Positions 56,238-64,000 of a stretch of DNA of 64,000 nucleotides are shown here, piece after piece (the stretch's first letter is position 1; each line of letters opens with the position of its first letter). The DNA comes from Lacinutrix sp. C3R15 (GTDB lineage: Bacteria; Bacteroidota; Bacteroidia; Flavobacteriales; Flavobacteriaceae): positions 372,001-436,000 of the forward strand of contig NZ_JAHKPZ010000015.1 in the NCBI RefSeq assembly GCF_018860825.1, given 5' to 3'. The notes below the pieces were generated by a model that worked only from the letters and a program-made list of their open reading frames with translations, had not been told where the DNA came from and did not search any database. Position numbers and translations under genes: made by a program.

Positions 56238-56765
56238 ATGAAATCTATTAATATAGTAGTGCTAGTAGTTCTTTTTACTAGTTGTGCTCCCGTTTATGTA
56301 TCTACTGATTTTGAAAAAGGTACTGATTTTTCAAAATATAAAACCTACAATTACTATTCAGAAATTGAAACAGGATTAAGTGAATTAGATACCAAACGCT
56401 TATTAAACGTTTTGGAAAAGCAATTGCAACTTCAAGGAATGGATATTGCTGAAACCCCAGATTTTTATATAAATATTGTAAGTAAGGAATATCCTGTAGA
56501 ACAAAAAAGTACAGTTGGAGTAGGAGTTGGAGGAACAGGAAATAATGTTGGCGGAGGAGTTTCTATTGGTATTCCTGTTGGTCAGGCAAAAATTACAAGA
56601 CAGATTTTATTTGAGTTTATTGATGAAAACGGAATTGGTCTTTTTTGGCAAGCAGAAACCGAAAGTAGTTATAACCCAAATGCAACACCAGAAAAGCGCG
56701 AAGCCATTTTGCAGAATATAGTTGAAAAGGTGCTAAAAAAATACCCTCTAAAAACAAAAGAATAA
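56238..56765 (+). CDS. DUF4136 domain lipoprotein
   Basis: A 175-residue lipoprotein (lipobox FTSC at residues 13-16). The DUF4136 domain starts YVSTDFEKGTDFSKYKTYNYY and ends with QNIVEKVLKKYP. A Gly-rich stretch VGVGVGGTGNNVGGGVSIG is typical for this family. It is on the periplasmic side of the membrane and of unknown function. It converges on the M64 peptidase gene with a 9-bp gap. Confidence 0.85.
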   Translation: MKSINIVVLVVLFTSCAPVYVSTDFEKGTDFSKYKTYNYYSEIETGLSELDTKRLLNVLEKQLQLQGMDIAETPDFYINIVSKEYPVEQKSTVGVGVGGTGNNVGGGVSIGIPVGQAKITRQILFEFIDENGIGLFWQAETESSYNPNATPEKREAILQNIVEKVLKKYPLKTKE

Positions 56766-56774
56766 GGAGTTTTT

Positions 56775-58160
56775 TTAATTTTTTACCAGTTTTTTACTTG
56801 CAATTAAAACATTGTTTTGGTAGAAGTTGGCAATGTATATTCCTTGACTTAATGTGCTAATATCTGTTTGCGATGTTTCTAGATTAGATAAATTAATTGT
56901 TTTTATCTTCTTGCCTTCTGTGCTAATAATTTCAACCAATACATCATTACCTAATGTGTTTTCTAATGTGAAATGTACAATATCATTAGAAGGATTAGGA
57001 TACATGATTATATTAAAATCATTAGCTATTGCATCTTGAACGCCTAGAGTATTGTCTATAGTCCAAGAAACCGTTGCCACGTGAATAGATTCGTGATTGT
57101 CTATATTTAATTGCGTAGTTGCATCATGCACCACTACTGTTAAGTTATTGGTACCTGTATTTAAATCACTTTCTTCAATACTTACAATATCTATATTTGA
57201 AGCAAAACTATTTGTGTTTAAAGTCCATGTGTTTTCTAATGTGTTACTAGGCAACGTTGCTATGGTATTTATTTCAAAATTTAAAGGAAAAGAAGCTTCG
57301 CTAATTGTAGTTTCTGTAGGAGTGTAAGCGTCTATTGGCGAAACTAAATCATGAATTTTCTCGATAATACCCTCTTTGCAAACAGAACAGAAAGGATATC
57401 CTAAATAGCGCATTTTACAGGATTGATGTGGTCTATTCCATGTAGAAGCAGTACCAGAAGTAGCATAAGAATACACGCCAACATTGTCTATACCAATCCA
57501 GTTTTTCCATCGTACTAATGAAGGGTCTGTTTCTTGTGTCATGTTAATGGCTTCAGCAGCAAGTGCATCACCAGGATAATATTCGTCTTTTAAATCTACA
57601 AAAGAATGCCCTAGTTCATGAATAGCAATCTCTCCAGAGTCTTGTCCGGTTGATGCAATAGGAAATGATCCTCCACTACCACCATAATAAGGTGAATTTA
57701 CTAAAATAAGCGCTTGGTCATAGGCTGGAAAATTAGCCGCTAAAACAGTAGAAATAGTTCCTTGGTTTAAAGTGTAAAGTAATCTATGAATAGAAAAACT
57801 ATCGTAAGTAGTGCCAAAATAATTATTTACTGTTTGTGTTGGTACAGAATAACTTGTTTCATCTGAAGCAGTTCCTGGATGCGATGCGCCACTTTCTGTA
57901 GATATTACTTTTATAATATGTACATTAAAGTAATTTTCATAGCTAGCAAAAGGTTCTTCAGCAAACAAATCATTCATAAAAGTAGTAGCATCTGTTTCAA
58001 ATTGACTAAGTTCACTAGATGTATAGCCATCTCCTAGAATAACAAGGTTTATACGTTTATCATCAGCACCAGAATCTTTAATTTTTACCACATCAAAAGT
58101 CTGCGAAATTGCAAGCTGAAAGTTAAAAACAAGAAGTAATAAAAGTAATAGTCTTTTCAT
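56775..58160 (-). CDS. M64 family metallopeptidase with type IX secretion sorting domain
   Basis: A 461-residue secreted protease. Signal peptide (ending QLAISQT), peptidase M64 (IgA-peptidase type) domain with FDVVKIKDSGADDKRINLVI, NLVILGDGYT and zinc site IAIHELGHSFVDLKDEYY, a linker with several beta-strands, and a C-terminal type A sorting domain (MYPNPSNDIVHFTLEN, then LSQGIYIANFYQN and SKKLVKN). The latter marks it for export and attachment by the type IX system. It is preceded closely by a lipoprotein gene. Confidence 0.92.
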   Translation of the reverse strand: MKRLLLLLLLVFNFQLAISQTFDVVKIKDSGADDKRINLVILGDGYTSSELSQFETDATTFMNDLFAEEPFASYENYFNVHIIKVISTESGASHPGTASDETSYSVPTQTVNNYFGTTYDSFSIHRLLYTLNQGTISTVLAANFPAYDQALILVNSPYYGGSGGSFPIASTGQDSGEIAIHELGHSFVDLKDEYYPGDALAAEAINMTQETDPSLVRWKNWIGIDNVGVYSYATSGTASTWNRPHQSCKMRYLGYPFCSVCKEGIIEKIHDLVSPIDAYTPTETTISEASFPLNFEINTIATLPSNTLENTWTLNTNSFASNIDIVSIEESDLNTGTNNLTVVVHDATTQLNIDNHESIHVATVSWTIDNTLGVQDAIANDFNIIMYPNPSNDIVHFTLENTLGNDVLVEIISTEGKKIKTINLSNLETSQTDISTLSQGIYIANFYQNNVLIASKKLVKN

Positions 58161-58162
58161 GT

Positions 58163-58654
58163 TTATTCTATTTTAGTGGTAATGTGTTGTATGGATTCTG
58201 TGTTTGTAAGTTCTGTAATAACAATGTATTTTGCTTTAGCAGGTAGTTGCAGTCTAATGTTAAATTGTACACTGTCTAAATCTAAAACTCTTTTTTCAAA
58301 ATTACCAAAATCGTTTACAAATTCTACTGTTTTTTTTAACGGATTTTTTAAAGCACCTTTTTCTAATTCATTAAAATCCTTATCTAAAATAGAATATTCT
58401 AAATCTTCAACTTCAGGATTTTGAATATTTTCAGGTTTTCCTTTTAATATTCCTTCGGTATTAATTTTATTGATTAGCGTAATGCTTTTTTCGTCTTGAT
58501 CATTTTTAACCAATACATAATTGAGAAAAAGAATTTGTGATGTTGAAATAGTTTCAGGTGATTCTGCTATTACTTGCTTGTTAGAAGCACAAGAAAATAT
58601 ACATAATAGTACTACTATAGCACAAGATTTTAGATATACTTTAGGTGATAGCAT
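58163..58654 (-). CDS. Lipoprotein of unknown function
   Basis: A 163-residue protein with a lipoprotein signal peptide: IVVLLCIFSCASN, Cys at residue 23. The remainder is beta-rich with an ILFLNYVLVKNDQ..SITLINKI pattern and no family I recognise. It ends 3 bp before the M64 peptidase start, so the two form an operon; it could help fold or anchor the peptidase, though that is inference. Confidence 0.65.
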   Translation of the reverse strand: MLSPKVYLKSCAIVVLLCIFSCASNKQVIAESPETISTSQILFLNYVLVKNDQDEKSITLINKINTEGILKGKPENIQNPEVEDLEYSILDKDFNELEKGALKNPLKKTVEFVNDFGNFEKRVLDLDSVQFNIRLQLPAKAKYIVITELTNTESIQHITTKIE

Positions 58655-58723
58655 AAATGAATTATGAAAATAAATAATTAGGTGTAAAGTTAAGGATTAA
58701 TAAAAATTTAAAACCTTATAAAT

Positions 58724-58756
58724 AAAAAAAAGAGGATTTAAAATCCTCTTTTTTTT
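58724..58756. terminator. Bidirectional terminator
   Basis: AAAAAAAAGAGGATTT and AAATCCTCTTTTTTTT form a strong A/T-flanked stem with a one-base loop. It lies past the end of the leftward macroglobulin gene (58840) and ends its transcript before the lipoprotein operon. Confidence 0.8.
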
Positions 58757-58839
58757 ATGAAATAGATAAAACATATTAGGTTCATGAATTTTGTGTAATA
58801 TTCTTGGTGTCATGAGGTTATTATATACTTTGTAATTTG

Positions 58840-61800
58840 TTACTCTACAGTGATTTTTACCCCTTCGCTATGGCTACTAAATTCTGGAGCATACATGCTT
58901 TGAATGGTTGTAATACCATTACTCATATATCCTGAGTTATTAACGCGTAAGTCATATTCAAAGACAAAAACACCTTTTGGTAAATAATCAAAAAAGAAAT
59001 TAGTGGCAGCATCTTTGGTGCTTTCATAATACCCCAAACCATCTTGCCATTTGTATTTTGATAATACGTTTATTGGTTCTAATCCTGCTGCTCGCATATC
59101 TTTCATATGTACAAATTCCATATTACGATCACTTCTTAACTCTATACGAACACGAACTACATCACCAATTTGTAATTTGGTGTCTAAGCTTACCTCTTGT
59201 AGTTCTTCGCCAAGGTCTGTATTCTTTTTTAAGAATAGTTTTTTCTTTAATTGCAAAGGTGTTTCTGCAGTTGTAATTTTATCTAAATCTTCAAAGTATT
59301 GCCAATACAAGCTTCCCCAGGCAATTCCTTTTCCTTTTTTAGTGATTTTTACTTCTGCCATTTCTGGTTTAATTTCTGCACCTTTCCAAGATGTTTTAAA
59401 GTAACCAGTTCCTGCTTCTACTTTTACATTTTCTAGTTTTTTAGCAGCTAGCTCCTGGTTGCCAATAGTAATGTTTACCATTTCTGTAACGCTTAACCAA
59501 TCGCTTCCTTGTAGCAATAAAGCATATACAGCTTCTGTGGTTGCTTTGGTGGTTTTCCAACGGTTGGTTTGCTTATTTTTAAGTAGCCATATTTTAAGAT
59601 TGTCAATGGTTTTTGTGTCATTTTCAATTTCTGCAAAGGCTTCAATTAATAAAGCTTGTGTTTCAATTGGTGCTTGATACCAATACCAAGAATGGGTGTT
59701 TTCTTTCCAATACATTCCTAATGCTTCGCTAGTAATGCTATTTTCTTTTAAGGATTTTAAAATTGCTTTAGCAGTTGCATTTGCATTTAATCTTTCAGAA
59801 ACTAAAGCCATCATTCCTTTTGCGTATAAACTTCTAGATAACCAATATTTTTCAATTTGTGTTTTGTAATAATTGGTAATGTCTTGAACTTCTTTACTCT
59901 TTTTAATTTCTGGAAAAAAGCTTCGCATGTATAAATAATGCAATTGTGTGTAACTTAAATGGTCTTTAGTTAAATCTATATTATTGTTATATTTTTTGAT
60001 GTCTTTGTATTCTTGTACAAATTCAGCATCTAAATAATCAATAGCTTTTTCAATTATTTGTTTTTGAGACTCTTCTGCTGCGCTGAGAGTGACACCAAGT
60101 TTACTAAGGTGCCCAAATCCAGTAATAATATGTTGTGTAATGTATCTGTTTTCTCTTCCTCCAGCAAACCAGGACCAAGCACCATTTTGCATTTGATTTT
60201 GTTCTAGTTTTCGTTTTGCAGCCTGTAGCTCGTTATTCATTTTATTTAAATTGAACAGTAAGGCAATGCGTTTTTTCTGTTCGGTTTCACTTTGTGCATC
60301 ACGTAACCAAGGTGTTTCTTGAATTAATAAAGATTTTAATTCTTCATTTTTTTCTAGGTTAGAAAGTAACGCGTCTGTGTTTTTCCATTGATTAAAAACT
60401 TCCTGTATTCTCGGGTTACTATTTGTAATATGACTAGCCAGTGCATTTGCGTAATATCTGCTAAAGGTTTGTTCATTACAATCATAAGGATATTCCATTA
60501 AATACGGAAGCGCTTGCACAGCATACCAAGCAGGATTACTGGTCATCTCTAAAGCTAGATTATGGTTTTTAAGCGTTGTTGAATGGTTGTTTTTAAGCTT
60601 ATCTAATATAAATGTTTTTGTTTGGTTACTTTTAATCCACATTGGTAACGTTTCGGTCACTAACATTCTATTGCTTAATACCGGAAGTGCATTTTGCTCG
60701 CCATCACTAAATGCTTCTGATTTTGCAATGATTTTATATTGTACAGCAGTAATATCTTCAGGAATATATAATAGCCAAGATACTTGTGTGTTTCCTTTGG
60801 CGTCTACTGTAAATGCTCTTGTACCATAGGTTCCAGAGTAATTAGGGCTTGGTATTTCGGCTTCTGTAAATAGTTTTTTGTCTATTCGCTCGCCAGTTGT
60901 AGCATCAAAAAGTTGTAAAACAGCTTCTCCAGAAATTTGTTTTTCGGTAAGGTTTGCAATTTTAGAACTAATTACAATTTCGTCTCCTTCCCGTAAAAAA
61001 CGAGGCGCATTTGGTATTACCATTAGCTCTTTTTGGGTAACCGTTTCTAAACTAGTAACTGTGCTTTCCAGATTTTTTGTATGTGCTAATAATTGCAGAT
61101 TCCATTTGGTTAATGCTTCTGGAGTGGTAAAACTAAAACTTATGTTTCCGTTTGTATCTGTTTGTAATTGCGGAAAGAAAAAAGCGGTTTCTTGCAGGTT
61201 TTTTCTAATGGATATTCCAGAGAAATCCGATTCATCTTTTGTTTTTTCTACCTTATCTGTAGTTTGTATTCCAGAAACTTTTCCATCTAATGCATCAGCT
61301 ACAACCAAAGCTTCTTCCATTTCCTCCATTTCTATCATTTCAGCAACAGGAGCTCCAGCAACTTGTTTTTGTTGCGAAGCTCTGCGTTTCACCATCATCA
61401 TATTATTTGCTTCATACAACATTCTAGAATGCCCAAAATAAAATCCAAACCAATCCAGTTGGTCATAATTTTGTTGCGAATATGTAGCTGTGTAATTGTT
61501 TTTGTTGTGTACTCTAAAACCAATAGCACCAAAGCTTTGTCTTGCATTTGTTCTATTTCGAGTATAGTAATTTTGTTGGGTAATTGGGTTAAAATTCCAT
61601 GTATGTGATTTAAATTGATCTAAGGAAGCGTCATACATACTTGCCAGTAATTCTGCACTTACTTTTTCGCCTTGCGGACCTTTAATTTTAAAACTCCAGG
61701 TTTCGTTGGTTCCTGGTTGAAGTTTGTCTCTAAAAGTTAGCGTTTCTATTTCTAATGCTGTTTTTGCGTACGGAACAATAATATTTACACTAGCACTTTG

Positions 61801-64000
61801 ATAGCTGTTAAAAGCCGAAAAACTATAATGCAATACAAAGCCACCAACATCTTCTTTGTTAATGGGAATACGTAGTTTTTTTTTGTTATTGTTTAAATGA
61901 ATAGTTTCTTCTTGAATTATTTTATGACCTTTTTCTACAGAAACCGAAACATATACATCTTGAGCTGCAGATGCAAAAGTTACTATAGCAGTTTCTCCAA
62001 CATGGTAGGTTTCTTTGTTTGTGGTGACGCTAAACAGTTGCTTGTCTGCAAGTGTTTTGTCTTTATCACTAAAGAGCGTGGTTTTAATTTCGTCTTTTAC
62101 TTCTTGACCAAATTTATCTTTACTTTCTAGAAGAATGACATAAGCGCCAGATTCCCATTTTTTAATATTTCTAAAATCTAATTCTTTCTTTTTTGAAGTA
62201 TCAAATTTTTCATCTAGAACTAGTGTGCCTTTTTTCCAGCTTGTACTGTTGTGTTCTTTTTTATATGCTTCATGTGGGAATTTGTTTTTAAATTTACTTT
62301 CTGATATGTCTTGATAATCTGGAGCAGCCCATGGTCTTGGTCTTAAAACCTGTTGAGGTGCTTCTAGTTTATATATTTTAATAGTTCCTTTTGCTGGAGC
62401 AAATTGGCCATTTAGGTTTTTGGTGTCTATTTTTAAAGTATGGTCTTTGTTGTTTTTGTCTAGTTTATCTGCAATAGAAAGATTTGCCAATAAAGCATGG
62501 TAACCAACATTTACAGTGGTGGTTGCGCTTCGTGTTTCGCCATTTAAATCGGTAATATCTGCTGTGACTTCATAATGAAAAACGGGTAAGTTTTTTTTAT
62601 CTACACTTTGGTCTGGTTGTGCATTAAATTTTATTTCAAATTCTCCCTTATCATTGGTTTTGCTCTCTCCATGTTTGATTTCTTGAGGTTCGCTAGTAAA
62701 AAATGGTCGATACCAATAATACCATCTTGGGTACTGTACTTTTCGGTGTACGCGATACACTACCTTAGCATCTGTAATGTTGCTTCCTGCGTAGGCAAGT
62801 GCATTTCCTTTTATGGTAATCTCGTCATTTACTTTATAGGTTTCTGTTATAGGAAGAAATTTTGCTTCAAATTTTGGGCGTTTATATTCTTCGACAGAAA
62901 TATTTGTGATTCCGTTTATTTGTACTTTTTCTGAAGAAATACGAATATGAAAATCACCTGTTAATCCTGTGTTTGGTAGAATAAATTCTCCTTGAATAGA
63001 ACCAAATGCATTGGTTACAAATTTTAACGTTTTTACTTCTTGACCATTAGCATCTGTTAAACGCACATTTAATTTTGCATCTGGAAACACTTCTGAAACA
63101 TCGTTATTGGTTTTTATAGCAATACCTTTAAAGAAAACCGTTTGTCCTGGTCTGTAAATACTTCTGTCTGTAAATAAAAAACCTTTGTATGTTTCTTTGT
63201 CTTTTGTGTTGTTGTAATGGTTTTGGTATATGTAATAGTCGCCAAAATAAGCTTTTTCACCTTGGTGTGTTACTTCAATTTTTACACTTCTATATCTATC
63301 TGCTTCTTTATAAAAAACAGCTTCTCCTTTGCTATTTGTAATAACGTTTTCGGTTTGTAGTGTGCGATTGTTATTCTTTAAATATGTGATTTTAAGTTTT
63401 GCTTCTGCAATTGGTTTTCCGTTGTTTCTATCAATAACTTGAAATGTTGTTTTGTCTTGTGCAGCGTTTTCTACAACTGCCAAGTTGGTTACTTGAATAG
63501 TTGCAAAACCAAAAGTGTTTGTGGTGTTGTTTGGCGTTGCTAAAATTACATAACGACTATTAATTAATTTTGGTAAAATAACTTCTGTTGTATGTGTTTG
63601 GTAATCTTGTTCGTTACGAAGCGTGCTTTGCCATTTAGTAACTTGCTCCAGATTGTTTATAAGGGCAAGTTGTTCTTCTTTTTTGTAGGTTTTGTTTAAT
63701 TTTTCAAATTGATTTTCACTGATTGTATACACTACAAAAGATAAGGCATCTACGTTTTTGTAACGAACTAAAAACCTGGCATCTTTTTGTATAGGCACAT
63801 AAGATTCTGTTGTGATTTGAAGGGTTTGCTGAAGAATTTGTTGTTTTAAAACTTCACATTTTTGAGCAGCAATACTTTTAGGGAATTGTTTTAATACTGT
63901 ATTGCAAAGCGCGAGTGCTTCTTTGTTTTTCCAACGGTTTTCTACTTTTACTTCTGGCTGGTAATCTCCTGCTTGTTGCACGAATAATGTAGCAATTTCA
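58840..64000 (-). CDS. Alpha-2-macroglobulin family protein (MG2 domain), N-terminus beyond the window
   Basis: At least 1719 residues are visible; the frame stays open to the window edge, so the start is missing. It is a bacterial alpha-2-macroglobulin-like protein with MG2 (FLFTDRSIYRPGQTVFFKGI), further macroglobulin domains, SFTTPEALTKWNLQLLAHT (A2M region) and a thioester domain in which the CxEQ motif reads YPYDCNEQTFSRYYANAL. The C-terminal part is the thioester and receptor-like region. Near its centre is DALDGKVSGIQ after a glutamate-rich run, resembling the TonB-linked receptor plug signature. Such proteins are thought to trap proteases in the periplasm. About 185 bp separate its end from the next gene. 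Confidence 0.88.
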   Translation of the reverse strand, partial: EIATLFVQQAGDYQPEVKVENRWKNKEALALCNTVLKQFPKSIAAQKCEVLKQQILQQTLQITTESYVPIQKDARFLVRYKNVDALSFVVYTISENQFEKLNKTYKKEEQLALINNLEQVTKWQSTLRNEQDYQTHTTEVILPKLINSRYVILATPNNTTNTFGFATIQVTNLAVVENAAQDKTTFQVIDRNNGKPIAEAKLKITYLKNNNRTLQTENVITNSKGEAVFYKEADRYRSVKIEVTHQGEKAYFGDYYIYQNHYNNTKDKETYKGFLFTDRSIYRPGQTVFFKGIAIKTNNDVSEVFPDAKLNVRLTDANGQEVKTLKFVTNAFGSIQGEFILPNTGLTGDFHIRISSEKVQINGITNISVEEYKRPKFEAKFLPITETYKVNDEITIKGNALAYAGSNITDAKVVYRVHRKVQYPRWYYWYRPFFTSEPQEIKHGESKTNDKGEFEIKFNAQPDQSVDKKNLPVFHYEVTADITDLNGETRSATTTVNVGYHALLANLSIADKLDKNNKDHTLKIDTKNLNGQFAPAKGTIKIYKLEAPQQVLRPRPWAAPDYQDISESKFKNKFPHEAYKKEHNSTSWKKGTLVLDEKFDTSKKKELDFRNIKKWESGAYVILLESKDKFGQEVKDEIKTTLFSDKDKTLADKQLFSVTTNKETYHVGETAIVTFASAAQDVYVSVSVEKGHKIIQEETIHLNNNKKKLRIPINKEDVGGFVLHYSFSAFNSYQSASVNIIVPYAKTALEIETLTFRDKLQPGTNETWSFKIKGPQGEKVSAELLASMYDASLDQFKSHTWNFNPITQQNYYTRNRTNARQSFGAIGFRVHNKNNYTATYSQQNYDQLDWFGFYFGHSRMLYEANNMMMVKRRASQQKQVAGAPVAEMIEMEEMEEALVVADALDGKVSGIQTTDKVEKTKDESDFSGISIRKNLQETAFFFPQLQTDTNGNISFSFTTPEALTKWNLQLLAHTKNLESTVTSLETVTQKELMVIPNAPRFLREGDEIVISSKIANLTEKQISGEAVLQLFDATTGERIDKKLFTEAEIPSPNYSGTYGTRAFTVDAKGNTQVSWLLYIPEDITAVQYKIIAKSEAFSDGEQNALPVLSNRMLVTETLPMWIKSNQTKTFILDKLKNNHSTTLKNHNLALEMTSNPAWYAVQALPYLMEYPYDCNEQTFSRYYANALASHITNSNPRIQEVFNQWKNTDALLSNLEKNEELKSLLIQETPWLRDAQSETEQKKRIALLFNLNKMNNELQAAKRKLEQNQMQNGAWSWFAGGRENRYITQHIITGFGHLSKLGVTLSAAEESQKQIIEKAIDYLDAEFVQEYKDIKKYNNNIDLTKDHLSYTQLHYLYMRSFFPEIKKSKEVQDITNYYKTQIEKYWLSRSLYAKGMMALVSERLNANATAKAILKSLKENSITSEALGMYWKENTHSWYWYQAPIETQALLIEAFAEIENDTKTIDNLKIWLLKNKQTNRWKTTKATTEAVYALLLQGSDWLSVTEMVNITIGNQELAAKKLENVKVEAGTGYFKTSWKGAEIKPEMAEVKITKKGKGIAWGSLYWQYFEDLDKITTAETPLQLKKKLFLKKNTDLGEELQEVSLDTKLQIGDVVRVRIELRSDRNMEFVHMKDMRAAGLEPINVLSKYKWQDGLGYYESTKDAATNFFFDYLPKGVFVFEYDLRVNNSGYMSNGITTIQSMYAPEFSSHSEGVKITVE

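Overview
The window is an AT-rich chromosomal segment from a member of the Bacteroidota, almost certainly the family Flavobacteriaceae. The evidence is the gene families present (TatA ending its membrane segment in VFGADKIPE, DUF6702, DUF1573, a protease with a type IX secretion sorting domain, a fused hypoxanthine phosphoribosyltransferase-adenylate kinase, several small ECF sigma factors), the lack of Shine-Dalgarno sequences, and repeated -7 promoter boxes of the Bacteroidota type TAnnTTTG. I cannot name the genus or species. There are no rRNA or tRNA genes, prophages, IS transposases or CRISPR arrays that I can see. It reads as ordinary core chromosome with unusual intergenic sequence.

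Layout. 1-4.8 kb: the edge of a pepE-like dipeptidase gene, then a rightward run of two tandem carboxypeptidase-regulatory-like proteins, a DUF6702 protein and an M1 metallopeptidase. 4.9-7.8 kb: TatA and a TPR hybrid histidine kinase. 7.8-16.5 kb: a leftward kynurenine catabolic cluster, kynU-kmo-ridA-aldehyde dehydrogenase-SDR-HAAO-ACMSD, followed by an O-methyltransferase. Together these enzymes would take kynurenine through 3-hydroxykynurenine, 3-hydroxyanthranilate, ACMS and 2-aminomuconate semialdehyde to 2-aminomuconate and its deaminated product. Every gap of this cluster holds a palindromic or dispersed repeat. 16.6-22.4 kb: remnants of an iron-sulfur protein gene and of a duplicated methyltransferase gene, MsrA, the Nif3/coiled-coil pair and LpxK. 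22.4-33.4 kb: a second TPR hybrid kinase, GAPDH, lipoyl synthase, a divergent Nramp transporter, two ECF sigma factors (one with an anti-sigma factor), a glycosyltransferase, MurB and an aminotransferase.

33.5-49.6 kb: an aspartyl protease with PDZ domain, DUF1573, ValS (with a possible 10-codon leader ORF), a secreted nuclease, a glycosyltransferase/methyltransferase/ketoacyl synthase III group, glycine dehydrogenase, a UbiA-like membrane protein, a sigma factor with a small zinc-finger anti-sigma candidate, and an M3 peptidase. 49.6-64 kb: two tandem look-alike small-RNA candidates, purK-purE, the HPRT-adenylate kinase fusion, Obg, a potassium channel, a glycosyltransferase 9, DUF4136 and other lipoproteins, an M64 peptidase, and a very large alpha-2-macroglobulin that runs off the right edge.

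The most interesting points are the tandem small-RNA-like units at 49.65-49.94 kb, the repeat-filled kynurenine cluster with an SDR that lacks the usual catalytic Tyr and Lys, the valS leader ORF ending in a Val codon, a promoter embedded in a long dyad upstream of the ketoacyl synthase, two gene remnants, and three proteins whose family metal-binding or catalytic signature is missing. Several upstream TTG start codons fall inside -7 promoter boxes, so I moved those starts downstream.
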